Positions 37,247 through 46,640 of a stretch of DNA of 64,000 bases are shown piece by piece (position 1 is the first letter of the stretch; the number at the start of each line of letters is the position of its first letter). Source of the DNA: Chryseobacterium viscerum (GTDB lineage: Bacteria; Bacteroidota; Bacteroidia; Flavobacteriales; Weeksellaceae); contig NZ_PPEG02000014.1 of assembly GCF_002899945.2 (NCBI RefSeq), forward strand, positions 1 through 64,000, in the 5' to 3' direction. The notes below the pieces were generated by a model, which worked only from the letters and a program-made list of their open reading frames with translations, was not told the DNA's origin and made no database searches. The position numbers and the translations under genes are program-made.

Positions 37247-37927
37247 TTATTTCTGAACAAATACAATATTGACATAGGTAGCATCTGTTGCCGACCCTAT
37301 CACATCATAGGTCAGCTGGCCTGTATCAGAAACCTGAACATTGGACAGCACCGTTTTATCATAATAGGTGATGTAATAATTGAGCTGATTAGAGGCTAAA
37401 ACAGGAATCGCTGCAGGAGCTGCAGGATTTTTTGTTGAAGTAGTGGTATCGGTCAAACCGAACTGAGCGGTGTACCTTGCATATAAGTTGACTATCCCAG
37501 AAGGCTGGGTAAGATCTAAAGCAATACTGGGCATGTAGAAGAAGAGCCCTTTGATGGTATTACTGTCGATCTTTGTCGTAATATTATCGGCGGTTAATGT
37601 ACTTGCTCCACTGCCTATGACTTTCCATAGACTTCCATCAAAATAATAGTATCCGACTGTGGTAACATTAAGGGTTTGCCCTGCAGGTGAAGCAGCAGCG
37701 GCAGTAATATATACAATAGCCCCCGTTTGAGCCGTGGTATAGGTTTTTGCAGTGAGCTGATCTCCTGTTAATCTTGGTGCAATAACCCCATCCAGTTTTG
37801 ACGTATTGGCAGCATCTCCCATTACGTCAAGAGTTGCTTTGGGAGTTGGAGTATTGATACCAACTTGTCCACATACAGACACACCAAATACTAGTGTGAA
37901 GAGTGGAAGGTATAATTTTTTATTCAT
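37247..37927 (-). CDS. Secreted hypothetical protein, partner of the giant surface protein
   Basis: 226 residues. Residues 1-21 are a signal peptide ending VCGQ. The next 100 residues share the module of the protein at 25993 (QVGINTPTPKATLDV, APRLTGDQLTAKT, GAIVYIT, VTTVGYYYFDGSLW). The remainder is beta-rich, with alternating polar residues, and of no known family. Its gene precedes the giant gene by 8 bp, so the two are co-transcribed and the proteins may act together at the cell surface. Confidence 0.8.
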   Translation of the reverse strand: MNKKLYLPLFTLVFGVSVCGQVGINTPTPKATLDVMGDAANTSKLDGVIAPRLTGDQLTAKTYTTAQTGAIVYITAAAASPAGQTLNVTTVGYYYFDGSLWKVIGSGASTLTADNITTKIDSNTIKGLFFYMPSIALDLTQPSGIVNLYARYTAQFGLTDTTTSTKNPAAPAAIPVLASNQLNYYITYYDKTVLSNVQVSDTGQLTYDVIGSATDATYVNIVFVQK

Positions 37928-38550
37928 TGTATTTTAAATTTAAATTCTTATATGTGTTAAATGAAAGGTTAGAAAAAACTCAGGGCGGCGGCCGTATAAT
38001 AGATGTGTTTTTGAGTATAAGAAAAATCAACCTGCATGCTTTAGCTTTTGATGATATATCAATAAAAGCCCTTGGTTTTAAAAAGGGAGTGAAAAAAGGG
38101 TTTTTAAAAACAGCAGATATATCTTTATTTTTATTTTTCGATATACCTGCTTCTCCCCTAATAGTTGTTTTTTTTCTTTCAGTTTTTTTCATCATTGTGT
38201 TTGTATTTTCTAAACCCTACTCAGGATTGGAAAACAGTACAAATGAACAATAAATCACTTTTAAACTACAAAAAAAGGGGATACCATCTGTGTACCATTT
38301 AGTTTTAAATTATTGAAAATCAGAATGATGAATTTTATTCTGTGTAAAATTTATATTTATTAACGTTTTAAACCTTATTCGTTTTTTTTCTTTCGGAGAT
38401 GATATTCCAGGTTCTATTATGGTATCAGATTTAAAGGAGTAACCGGCAATACATAGTGTGGTAAATCTTAAAAAATACTGGTACATGTAATATAAGTTTA
38501 GGGCATTAGTAATTAGCCTGTGCTAATATTCGCACAGGCTATGAGTCAAT
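37928..38550. other. Intergenic region upstream of the secreted protein pair
   Basis: About 620 bp, AT-rich, with long T and A runs. A 116-codon open frame on the plus strand (37903-38253) overlaps the start of the secreted gene, is mostly Phe/Ile/Lys and is unlikely to be real. The only clear structure is the hairpin at 38515-38540. Confidence 0.55.
38515..38540. terminator. Hairpin terminator after the degraded gene
   Basis: A perfect 9-bp stem AGCCTGTGC (38515-38523) pairs with GCACAGGCT (38532-38540). It lies just beyond the stop codon of the remnant at 38551-38821 on the minus strand. Confidence 0.65.
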
Positions 38551-38821
38551 TTACATTCTTATAAAAACTCTTGTGATGGTCCCTTTGAGTTGGCTGCTTA
38601 AAGTTTTTGCTGCAGCAGTTGTTATGAGATTTTGCACACTCACAAAATTGGCGGTATACCCATCTGGCAACTACAAATGTATTGACATTGGCAGAAGTTG
38701 GACGTATGCTCACACCTGATGATGCAGTTAAAAATTGGGTTGAGATATTCTTGATGCAGCCTATTCTTCCTGAAAAAGAAGAGATAGTGTTTTGATAGAA
38801 ATCATTGAAAATAAAGGTGAA
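38551..38821 (-). pseudogene. Frameshifted remnant of a secreted surface protein (C-terminal part)
   Basis: Two consecutive minus-strand frames read like one protein. Upstream: FIFNDFYQNTISSFSGR, then SSGVSIRPTSANVNTFVV and ARWVY. Downstream, after a frame change near 38660: NLITTAAAKTLSSQLKGTI and TRVFIRM, then TAA at 38551. There is no start codon and the N-terminal part is missing. The text is typical of the C-terminal portion of flavobacterial secreted proteins, and a terminator follows directly. I take it as the decayed end of a relative of the neighbouring surface proteins. Confidence 0.55.
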
Positions 38822-38826
38822 TTATG

Positions 38827-40326
38827 TTATAAGGCATCCTCTTTCATTAATTTTCTGAACCACATTCCCATATTTTCTTCGGTAGGAATGTTCATTTTTT
38901 TCCTGAGATTGTATTTTCTGTTTCTGACTGTGTTGACTGATTTGAAAGTATAGTCGGCAATATCTTTGGTGTTGAAGCCTAAAAAAGTATAAGCACACAA
39001 AGTGAGTTCAGAGGTTCTTAGCCCTGGACTGATCTCCTGGAGTTTTTTGGTAAACTCCGGGTACACTTCCTGAAACCGTATGAAAAAATTAGGAGAATTT
39101 GTTTTCGCCAGCATGGCTACTTCTTCAAAAGCCGTATTGATTTTGGATTGAAGTACAGTAATTTCCGATTCTTTTTTGGAGATAACGATTGTTTTTTCTT
39201 TGTGTTTTTTCTTAATAAAATTTTTAAAGAAAAACAGACTTCCAATAAATAATGCTATGATTAAAGCTATCCAGAAAAATAAAGTGTTTTTTGTGTGGGT
39301 TTCGGACTTAATATTTTCGTCTTTAGTTTTGATGATATTTTTAAGAGATGTCTGAATATTCTTTTTATCAATATCAGTAATTGTATCTTTTAGTAATACA
39401 TATTCCTTCAATTCTTTCTGGGATTTAGCCAGATCATTAAGCTTTTCTGAAATTCTGTATCTCAGGTCATAAGCCGTATTCAAACCCATTAAGTATTTGT
39501 GTTTTTTGGCCCACTTGATGTAAATCTCGTTATATCTCCTGGCATCTTCATACTTCCCTTGGTAGAAGGAAGCATTGGCTAAACTTTGATAGGCATAAAC
39601 GGCGCTGGAGTCATTACTTCGCGATAAGACTTTCTGTATTGTTGTTGAATACGCTGGGACAGAATCTTTTTTTTTCTTATTTATTTCATCAATGTATATT
39701 GAAGCACGCAGTAAAATCTCATTTACTTTTGGATCAATATTGGGTTTATCTTTGAAGGCATTATATACTTTTGTATAATAATAATAAGCCGAATCTGGCA
39801 TTTTTTTCCCGACCTGATAGGTCGCAGCTAAATTATGATACGCTACATTTTCTTGTAGAAAGCTTTTTTCAGGATCCGGAATCTTTTTTGCATCCGAAAC
39901 CATTCTTCTAAAGGTTTTTACAGCTTCATCAATCATTTCCATCCCTGCATAGTTACCTCCCAGGACATGATCAATCTTTGTTTTCAAACTATAATCCCCT
40001 ATCTCATTCGCTGCCTGCTGAGCCATAAGAGTATATGGCAAACTGTTGTTAGGCTCTCTTTTCATCCCATATACTATAGCAATTCTTATGGCGGCAGCCG
40101 CTATTCCCTTAGAATAGCCAATTTGCTTAGCTTCTTCAAGAATTTCTTTAGATAATTTAAGAGACTCGTCATGTTTCCTTTCATCAAACAGAGCTTTTGC
40201 TTCATCGTTTCTTTTGTCTATTTCAGGGATTGAAGTTTGAGCTGCTATCAAAGTATGACAAATGATAAATAAAAACACCAATAGGGCTCTTATCTTACCG
40301 TTCTGTTTACAACACTTAACTTTCAT
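38827..40326 (-). CDS. TPR / membrane / LuxR-like helix-turn-helix regulator
   Basis: 499 residues. A signal peptide or first membrane anchor (to about 30) is followed by TPR-like helices (about 35-320), one membrane helix near 345-367 (FFWIALIIALFIGSLFFF), a short coiled-coil, and a C-terminal helix-turn-helix of the LuxR/GerE kind (LRTSELTLCAYTFLGFNTKDI, then VNTVRNRKYNLRKKM). This periplasmic-TPR plus cytoplasmic DNA-binding layout is common in flavobacterial regulators. The neighbouring secreted-protein genes (29.5-38 kb) are the natural candidates for control, by position only. Confidence 0.85.
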   Translation of the reverse strand: MKVKCCKQNGKIRALLVFLFIICHTLIAAQTSIPEIDKRNDEAKALFDERKHDESLKLSKEILEEAKQIGYSKGIAAAAIRIAIVYGMKREPNNSLPYTLMAQQAANEIGDYSLKTKIDHVLGGNYAGMEMIDEAVKTFRRMVSDAKKIPDPEKSFLQENVAYHNLAATYQVGKKMPDSAYYYYTKVYNAFKDKPNIDPKVNEILLRASIYIDEINKKKKDSVPAYSTTIQKVLSRSNDSSAVYAYQSLANASFYQGKYEDARRYNEIYIKWAKKHKYLMGLNTAYDLRYRISEKLNDLAKSQKELKEYVLLKDTITDIDKKNIQTSLKNIIKTKDENIKSETHTKNTLFFWIALIIALFIGSLFFFKNFIKKKHKEKTIVISKKESEITVLQSKINTAFEEVAMLAKTNSPNFFIRFQEVYPEFTKKLQEISPGLRTSELTLCAYTFLGFNTKDIADYTFKSVNTVRNRKYNLRKKMNIPTEENMGMWFRKLMKEDAL

Positions 40327-41030
40327 TATGTGTTTTACTGAATTAAGGCTAAATTAATAATTTTTTATTAAATATTATAAAATTATTTTTCATCTTATAA
40401 TTAAATATTAAATTATCGTTTTTGAATTTTATTTCATTAAATATTGATATATAATTAACAATTATTAAATTATGATGTATTTTAATTAAATTAATTAAAA
40501 TTTACAATTTACCGTATTACTATTTTATGCAGTGTATTTTTTTTGATTCACTATTGTTAGAAATAACTTTATAATTTATATGATATATATTTATTCATTC
40601 CTTTTTATTCAGGTTTTTGCCCAAAGTTCCGTTGAGAATTTGAAGAAGCTATCTCAAAATGATACAGATAACATCGTATATATATGAAGAAACATCTTTA
40701 ACAATGCAGGAAAGCAAAAACATTGTCATCTGTTTCTCAAGCTTCTATTGTAAAAGGCGACCGGAAAAACTTTTTCAGCTATTCTGAGAAGGAACAAATA
40801 GAGAGACCATTTTTTTAATCTTATCATAGTCGAAGTTTTAACTATAACTTAAAATTTATTGATGCCGACTGGCATTTGTTTTATACAGAGAACGCTTATA
40901 CAAAAGATTAAAGGTAGCTTGTAAAGATGATTATCGATATTCTGTCGAGAGACTTCCCTGTTTTTTAAAGCAATAAAAAAACCTCTATCAAATCTGATAA
41001 AGGTTAATTATTACAATTTTAATAATCTTT
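40327..41030. other. AT-rich gap with traces of a decayed plus-strand gene
   Basis: About 700 bp, extremely AT-rich over 40327-40560. Between about 40600 and 40820 short plus-strand frames look coding: FIQVFAQSSVENLKKLSQND (a signal-peptide end and mature start) and then SQASIVKGDRKNFFSYSEKEQ in another frame, both soon stopped. This may be the remains of a secreted-protein gene. Nothing functional is visible. Confidence 0.35.
40980..41005 (-). terminator. Hairpin terminator of the GT14-like gene
   Basis: AACCTCTATC (40980-40989) pairs with GATAAAGGTT (40996-41005) with one mismatch. On the minus strand it is followed by a run of seven T. It lies 25 bp after the stop of the glycosyltransferase gene. 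Confidence 0.75.
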
Positions 41031-41993
41031 TTAGTTTAGATGATTAAAATTTTTCTCAATATTTTTCACATTGGTTATTTTTACTAATGTTTTAAAAGGC
41101 TCATCATATTTAATCTTAATATAATCAATTATTTTATTGTCAACATTATCATCAAACTTCCGGGCAAAAAGATGATTTCCTGTTTGAAGAAAGTTGATAT
41201 CTGTTTTGGTGAATGTTTTAGGACGTAATTTGATGTCTCCGTCAGGAATCCAGATAATTGCTCTTTTGTCATCATTGACTAAAGTACCTCTAAATGAAGT
41301 ATTCATTAAAACGGTTTGAAAGAAAGATTCATCTGCAATTAAGGTATTTAAATAATAATCTTCAAATTTTTTAACCTCAACATTGCTATTGATAAATTCA
41401 CAGCAATCTCTCGTCAAAATCATCCATTGCCCACCGATATAAGGGATGACATCTTTCATAAAACCTCTTTTATGAGTTTTTTCAGAAATACGATCTTCCA
41501 ATTCTTCAAAATAATTCTCAATTCTATTCATCGTTTCAGGTCTTATCTTTTCCTGATTGTCAATTTTAATATAACTGTTCCCATTATTTTTCGATAAAAA
41601 CTCTTTGATGATTTTTTGTGATTTTAACGGATAATCCTGCCCGCTTAGGTTTATAAAATAATCCCATTTTGCATCCATGCTCAACAGGTATTTTATACCA
41701 TCCAACTCAGCCTGAACCATACTATATCCTCCCCAAATAACATTTTCACTGTTTAGGATATGTACGTTCGGATATTGTTCTAAAAAATCCTTTACATCTT
41801 TACCAATTTCCTGATTGGCTTTTTTGTCAATATGAATAAGGTAGAAATTAGTAGAATCGTAGATGGCTTTAAAAAGCTTCTTAAATTGATTCGGTAAGCG
41901 ATGTACTAAAATTAAGTACGCTATACTTATTGATTTCATTGGAGTTTCACCAATTCTATGTCCGTCGCTTTCGCTTACATAAACACTTTTCAT
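41031..41993 (-). CDS. Core-2/I-branching-type glycosyltransferase (GT14-like)
   Basis: 320 residues. The family pattern is clear: IAYLILVHRLPNQFKKL, FYLIHIDKK, VIWGGYSMVQAELDGIKYLL, WDYFINLSGQDYPL, then GGQWMILTRDCCEFI and ADESFFQTVL. Such enzymes transfer GlcNAc or xylose from a nucleotide sugar; the bacterial members act on surface glycans. The first 18 residues lie before a second in-frame Met (41939) where the family usually begins, so the true start may be 41939. The gene stands alone with its own terminator. Confidence 0.85.
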   Translation of the reverse strand: MKSVYVSESDGHRIGETPMKSISIAYLILVHRLPNQFKKLFKAIYDSTNFYLIHIDKKANQEIGKDVKDFLEQYPNVHILNSENVIWGGYSMVQAELDGIKYLLSMDAKWDYFINLSGQDYPLKSQKIIKEFLSKNNGNSYIKIDNQEKIRPETMNRIENYFEELEDRISEKTHKRGFMKDVIPYIGGQWMILTRDCCEFINSNVEVKKFEDYYLNTLIADESFFQTVLMNTSFRGTLVNDDKRAIIWIPDGDIKLRPKTFTKTDINFLQTGNHLFARKFDDNVDNKIIDYIKIKYDEPFKTLVKITNVKNIEKNFNHLN

Positions 41994-42182
41994 TTTATTT
42001 TATTTAAAAATTACTAATGTTTACAACTTATTTTATAAAGTACTAATAGACATTTTTATAAATATACGAAAAATAAACCACTTTTATTGAAAATAATAAA
42101 ACAAAAACATTCTCAACCCACTGAAACATTGGATTACGAAAGAACAGATTAGTAAAATATGAAGGACTGTTGATGATGAAAT

Positions 42183-42232
42183 ACAATATTTGAAAAATGA
42201 TTATTGACAGCCATTTTTCTTTATTATTTATA
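42183..42232. repeat. 50-bp direct repeat X, first copy
   Basis: Identical in 49 of 50 positions to 45287-45336; the centre reads TGATTATTGACAGCC. The second copy lies directly in front of the AraC gene at 45360. Confidence 0.8.
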
Positions 42233-42239
42233 CCTAGCT

Positions 42240-42316
42240 CTCCGAAGTCTCCTGGCTTTGGAGTAAACATAAAAAAAAAATGATTTTATTTACTAGCTCA
42301 AAGTCGAGAGACTTTG
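42240..42316. repeat. Repeat Y, first copy, with two small hairpins
   Basis: Related to 45199-45274 in the same orientation. It contains a near-palindrome CTCCGAAG/CTTTGGAG and a perfect stem CAAAGTC (42299-42305) with GACTTTG (42310-42316). It borders the KAP NTPase segment on the left. Confidence 0.65.
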
Positions 42317-42497
42317 CGCAGCAAAACTTAATCAAATACTTAATGAGTTTGATTTTGTAAAAAAGAATTAAAAATTATTATCAGTAATCAGATACAATTG
42401 GAAAACTAAGATATTGATTTATCTTCAATTTAACTGTATTTATGTAATATAGTTTCTTTCAACTGTAAAAACATAAAGTTCTTCATTATGATTTGAT

Positions 42498-45173
42498 TTA
42501 TTCTTCGTCTCTTAGTGCTTTTAGAATTTTTTCAACTGCAGGCGCATAAGTGAAATTAAAATCAATGAATTTTTTTTTAGAATCAACTTCTTTTGCAAAC
42601 ACTATAAATTCTGTTATAAATTCTGATTCATTATTTATACTCTGAATTAATTTATCAGATTCTAAATATTGTATAAAATTTGAATATGTTTGAAACAATT
42701 TTAGAGGGTCTTTATTTGGCAATCCTACTTTCCCGGTATATTCTCCCACATAATGTTCATCCTCTTCTAAAATAACACATTTTAACAGAAATTCATCTAA
42801 ATACTTAGGAATAATATCATAGAGCATTTTTTCCTTATTTCGTTCAAGTACTGTTAATGATTTAATTAATCTACCAGATTCATTTTCAATATATTCGGGT
42901 AATAAGCAAAGGTTATAACAATTAAAAAATCTATTGTCAATTCCAAAAATTTTTGGAACTTCTTTATCAAAACAAAAAAACAAATACTGTATTACTTCTT
43001 CTTTATTTAACAAAATATTATTATATCGAGTATTATATTGAGTAGATTCTGTATATAAATATTTAATGAAGTCTATTTCAAAATAATAGCTTTCTTTCTC
43101 TTGATAAAGAATACTTTTAATAAATTGGTTTAATTCACTAATATTGTTATAGCCGAATCTTTCAACAATTAAATTTTCATAATTATTTATTGAATTTCTT
43201 AGTATGTCAAAATCTATACCTCGATATTGAGTATCAGTCTTATCTGAATTTAAACTTCCAATATAAAACAAAATTCTGACAAAATTTTCATATTGAGATT
43301 TTGAAATAATATCATTATAAACATTTATTTTATATAAAAATAGAATGAGACTATTTAATTTATCTTCGATTTCTAGATTATCAATGATTTTCTTCTGTTC
43401 AATAAAATTACTTTTTATAAAGTTTTCAAAATCTGATGCTTTATAATTTATTTCTGAAATTTCATCTTCAAAATATTTAAAATAATTATCTCCATATATT
43501 ATGGACAAAGAACTAACGTTTAAATTATTATGTAATTTAAAAATTTGATTGCAGATACTAACTATGTTTTTAAGTTGTGATTCATTATAGATATTTAATG
43601 ATATTAAATCAAAATATAAATATGAATTTTCAAAAGTATCTCTAAGTGAGTTCCTTTTGCTCTCCTTATCTATTTTTAACCTATAATGAATGTATTGCAT
43701 TTCACCACTAAAAGCATTTTCATTGTTTTCGAGATATTTTTGTTTATTAAACAATAACGAATACACATCATAATAGGAAAACTTTAATAGTTTAATAAAC
43801 AGAAAATCTTCAAATTTTACATCATAAATAACCTGCTCAACACCTATTATAAATTCATAAATAAATCTTTTTGCATCTCTTATATTATTTATTGATTTAA
43901 AAATGTTTATTTCCTCATCCAATATCGTTAAAACATTAACATTATTAAATATTCCTTCTATCTCATGTTTCTTTTCAGGCAAGAAATCTGAAAGTTTATT
44001 TTTTATATATTCATTTATAATAGATTGTGTTATAGGGAGTAAGTAAAACTCTTTTATAAATATTTTTTCACAATATTTTTCAGGATAAGGTATATTATTA
44101 TATTCTAATGATTTTATTAAGAATTCTTTGTCATAACCAACAACATAGTTAAATATATCAAAGGATGCTGTATTTCTAATTAATTTCAAGACTTCAAATA
44201 CCTCGTTTGGTTGGAGTCTATCCAAATCATCAAAAAAAACAATTATCTTTTTGTCAATTTCATTAAGAAGTGTATTTAACTTTTTAAAACTATCAGAAAG
44301 ATTATCATCAGGTATTAGGTTGATCAAATTTAAAATACTTTCAGTTATGTGAGTTTTGTTTATTGAAAGTACTTGATTTCCATATTTTTTAAATTCTTTG
44401 GAAACATCTATACTATGTTTGCTAATACTTTTTTCAATTGTATCAAAAAAGTCAATTATTATTGAGTTAATTGATACATTTAACCAACTGTTAAAATTGA
44501 CTACGATATATTTACTATCATCTTTAAAAGAACTTTTAACAAAACTCATAAAAGATGTTTTTCCATATCCCCATCCACCTACAATTCCAATTGATAAAGA
44601 AGTATCTGGATCACGTTTCTGTATTAATCGCACAACCTGAGCAGACATACTTTTCCTATTTAGAATATCTTCAGTTAATTCCTCAATCGGTTCATCAGAT
44701 AAAAAAAAACGATCCTTATCTTTTATATTACTCTTTTTATTTTTTAAATAAATTCCAAGCTTCAAAATAATTGGGATAAATCCAACAATAACGAAGAAGT
44801 CACAATATTTAATATCCTTTAAAAAGAACGTTTCTAATAACTGATCTTTGTAACATATTCTCATAATGAGATATAAGACAATTATTAATATAGAATATAT
44901 CACATAGGTATTCTTTAAATAGAATTTAATTTTTAATTTTATATACGTCCAGTATGCTATATACGTTATAATAACTATTAAAATAACATCAGATAAAAAG
45001 GATTTATCAAAATGTAATAAAATTTTTATAATATATTTTTCGTAATAACTCTCGTATATTTTCTTTACTAAATTTGGAAAGAAACTTACAATGAGTAAAA
45101 TAATAAATAATACCTTAAACTGATATAAATAATCTGTTATGATTGTAAATATACTTTTCTCTTCTTTTTTCAT
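42498..45173 (-). CDS. KAP-family P-loop NTPase with N-terminal membrane segments
   Basis: 891 residues. The first 145 contain about four membrane helices (near 20-38, 61-80, 88-107 and 124-144). The KAP NTPase domain follows: Walker A GGWGYGKTS (Lys205), VNFNSW near 225-230, and Walker B IVFFDDLDRL (Asp315, Asp316) followed by the KAP-typical EVLKLIRN. The C-terminal 450 residues are helical, Asn/Ile/Tyr-rich and unassigned. KAP NTPases are membrane-linked ATPases known from plasmid phage-exclusion proteins (PifA) and other bacterial and animal proteins. The gene is far more AT-rich than its neighbours and is flanked by direct repeats, so it appears acquired. A defence role is inferred. Confidence 0.85.
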   Translation of the reverse strand: MKKEEKSIFTIITDYLYQFKVLFIILLIVSFFPNLVKKIYESYYEKYIIKILLHFDKSFLSDVILIVIITYIAYWTYIKLKIKFYLKNTYVIYSILIIVLYLIMRICYKDQLLETFFLKDIKYCDFFVIVGFIPIILKLGIYLKNKKSNIKDKDRFFLSDEPIEELTEDILNRKSMSAQVVRLIQKRDPDTSLSIGIVGGWGYGKTSFMSFVKSSFKDDSKYIVVNFNSWLNVSINSIIIDFFDTIEKSISKHSIDVSKEFKKYGNQVLSINKTHITESILNLINLIPDDNLSDSFKKLNTLLNEIDKKIIVFFDDLDRLQPNEVFEVLKLIRNTASFDIFNYVVGYDKEFLIKSLEYNNIPYPEKYCEKIFIKEFYLLPITQSIINEYIKNKLSDFLPEKKHEIEGIFNNVNVLTILDEEINIFKSINNIRDAKRFIYEFIIGVEQVIYDVKFEDFLFIKLLKFSYYDVYSLLFNKQKYLENNENAFSGEMQYIHYRLKIDKESKRNSLRDTFENSYLYFDLISLNIYNESQLKNIVSICNQIFKLHNNLNVSSLSIIYGDNYFKYFEDEISEINYKASDFENFIKSNFIEQKKIIDNLEIEDKLNSLILFLYKINVYNDIISKSQYENFVRILFYIGSLNSDKTDTQYRGIDFDILRNSINNYENLIVERFGYNNISELNQFIKSILYQEKESYYFEIDFIKYLYTESTQYNTRYNNILLNKEEVIQYLFFCFDKEVPKIFGIDNRFFNCYNLCLLPEYIENESGRLIKSLTVLERNKEKMLYDIIPKYLDEFLLKCVILEEDEHYVGEYTGKVGLPNKDPLKLFQTYSNFIQYLESDKLIQSINNESEFITEFIVFAKEVDSKKKFIDFNFTYAPAVEKILKALRDEE

Positions 45174-45198
45174 TTATAAAAATAAAATTTAACTCATG

Positions 45199-45274
45199 TT
45201 CCCCAAAGCCTCCTAACTTTGAAGCAAATTTAAAGCAAATGATTTTATTCACCAGCTCAAAGTTGGAAGACTTT
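45199..45274. repeat. Repeat Y, second copy
   Basis: It matches 42240-42316 (CTCC..CTTTG, then ATGATTTTATT and AGCTCAAAG), with differences and a few extra bases. It borders the KAP NTPase segment on the right. Confidence 0.6.
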
Positions 45275-45286
45275 CCACACCATAGC

Positions 45287-45336
45287 ACAATATTTGAAAA
45301 ATGATTATTGACAGCCATTTTTCTTTATTACTTATA
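45287..45336. repeat. 50-bp direct repeat X, second copy
   Basis: Matches 42183-42232 at 49 of 50 positions. It ends 23 bp before the ATG of the AraC gene at 45360 and so probably includes its promoter; TTGACA is at 45309-45314. Confidence 0.8.
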
Positions 45337-45359
45337 TCTTATTTTTACAAAAAGATTCA

Positions 45360-46484
45360 ATGGATAAATTAAGTTTTCTGGAAGTTATTGCTGCGATGGC
45401 CGTTTTTATATCGTTGCTGCTTGCCGTATTTTTGTTAACGGTAAAAACAGAAAGAAAACTGGAAAACAGATTATTTGCCACGTTCCTTATCATTAATGCC
45501 ATTGATATCAGCGGACTTTTTATGCACCTTTTTGTGGATAGTTATAATCTGAAAGCTTTCAAAATATCTGCTTACTTATTGGTAATGCCGCTTTTCTATC
45601 TGTATGTAAATGCCGTGTGTTATTCTGATTTCACCTTAAAAAGAAAGCATTTACTGCATCTTATCCCTTTCATTGTTGTCAATTTAATTTTAGTTCCAAG
45701 ACTTTATCTGGCAGAAGGTGCTACTAAAGAAGATTTCTTTACAACGATGTGGAACTCTCCTGAAATGTTGGCTTATCAACTCATTGGGGAGCTGCAGTTT
45801 TTCTTTTATATCGTTGGAGTATTCCTCGTCCTTAAAAAATACAAGAAGATTTATCTTGAAAACTACACGAATCCCAACACTTTGCTATACAAATGGCTGT
45901 CTCAGCTTACCATGATTTTCTTAGTCATCCATGTATGTATTATTTTAAAAAACATCGTAAGATACACGCAACATAAAGATCTATTTATATGGCTGAATAT
46001 TGTTGCGGGAACGGTGTTTTTATTGGCTGCCTGCTGGTTTATCTTAAAGGCATTACATTATCCTGAGCTTTTTCGCAGAATTGATTCTACCTTACAACCG
46101 ACAAAAGATTTTGCTGAGACTTTTGAAACTGAAAATACAACCGACGAAACAAAAAGTTTACAGATCGAACAGCTTAAAAATTTCATGGCTGAAAAAGAAC
46201 CCTTCTTAAATCCTTCCCTAACAATTCAGGAATTGGCGGATCAGGTGAATATTCCGGTTCGTGAGTTGTCTGTTTTGATTAATCATCATATCAATCAGCA
46301 CTTTTTTGATTTCGTGAATGAATACCGCATTAAAAAAGCAATGACCATTCTGAAAGATCCCACGAAAAAAGAATATACAGTGCTGGAAATTTTATATGAA
46401 GTGGGTTTTAATTCAAAATCTTCTTTTCATACTTCATTTAAAAAATATACGAATCAAACACCAACAGCATTCAGAAACAGCTGA
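45360..46484 (+). CDS. AraC-family regulator with N-terminal membrane domain (second copy)
   Basis: 374 residues, a clear paralogue of the regulator at 16065. Both begin MDK.SFLE, both have LLTVKT at the end of the first membrane helix, YLVP/YLVMP with FYLYV, NYTNP in the loop before the sixth helix, and the C-terminal pattern LTIQELADQ, QHFFDFVNEYRI, ILEILYEVGFNSKSSFHTSFKK. The seven helices occupy about 1-230; the DNA-binding part is about 265-374. A terminator follows, then a serine hydrolase gene. The upstream repeat X probably carries its promoter. Confidence 0.9.
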   Translation: MDKLSFLEVIAAMAVFISLLLAVFLLTVKTERKLENRLFATFLIINAIDISGLFMHLFVDSYNLKAFKISAYLLVMPLFYLYVNAVCYSDFTLKRKHLLHLIPFIVVNLILVPRLYLAEGATKEDFFTTMWNSPEMLAYQLIGELQFFFYIVGVFLVLKKYKKIYLENYTNPNTLLYKWLSQLTMIFLVIHVCIILKNIVRYTQHKDLFIWLNIVAGTVFLLAACWFILKALHYPELFRRIDSTLQPTKDFAETFETENTTDETKSLQIEQLKNFMAEKEPFLNPSLTIQELADQVNIPVRELSVLINHHINQHFFDFVNEYRIKKAMTILKDPTKKEYTVLEILYEVGFNSKSSFHTSFKKYTNQTPTAFRNS

Positions 46485-46494
46485 TAATTAACAA

Positions 46495-46534
46495 ATTGTA
46501 AATAATCGGACTTTAGATTGTAAATAATCGGACT
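46495..46534. repeat. Two direct copies of an 18-bp motif after the AraC gene
   Basis: ATTGTAAATAATCGGACT occurs at 46495-46512 and again at 46517-46534, a period of 22 bp or two helical turns. The second copy runs into the terminator stem. It could be a binding-site pair or a local slippage product. Confidence 0.6.
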
Positions 46535-46568
46535 CATTTTATTCATTGAAATGAGTCCGACTTTTTTT
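46529..46568 (+). terminator. Terminator of the second AraC gene
   Basis: A perfect 11-bp stem CGGACTCATTT (46529-46539) pairs with AAATGAGTCCG (46549-46559), followed by ACTTTTTTT. An ATG at 46551 falls inside the stem and is therefore not the start of the next gene. Confidence 0.85.
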
Positions 46569-46640
46569 ATACGGACTTTTTTCAGGGTTCTCTACAGCAT
46601 ATTTGCATCAGATTATGAATATCAAATTAAAATTTTGACC

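Noticed and set aside
37903..38253. 116-codon plus-strand frame upstream of the secreted protein gene
   Set aside because: It overlaps the start of a real minus-strand gene and consists largely of Phe, Ile and Lys from AT-rich DNA.
42043..42270. 75-codon minus-strand frame with a hydrophobic stretch
   Set aside because: It is made of the repeats X and Y, and the same repeats at 45.2 kb do not keep the frame. Probably non-coding.
45115..45318. 67-codon minus-strand frame at the start of the KAP gene
   Set aside because: It overlaps the KAP gene in another frame and reads through repeat Y; no family features.
46551..46640. Upstream ATG at 46551 as start of the lipoprotein hydrolase
   Set aside because: It lies inside the AraC terminator stem and would bury the lipoprotein signal that begins at 46641.
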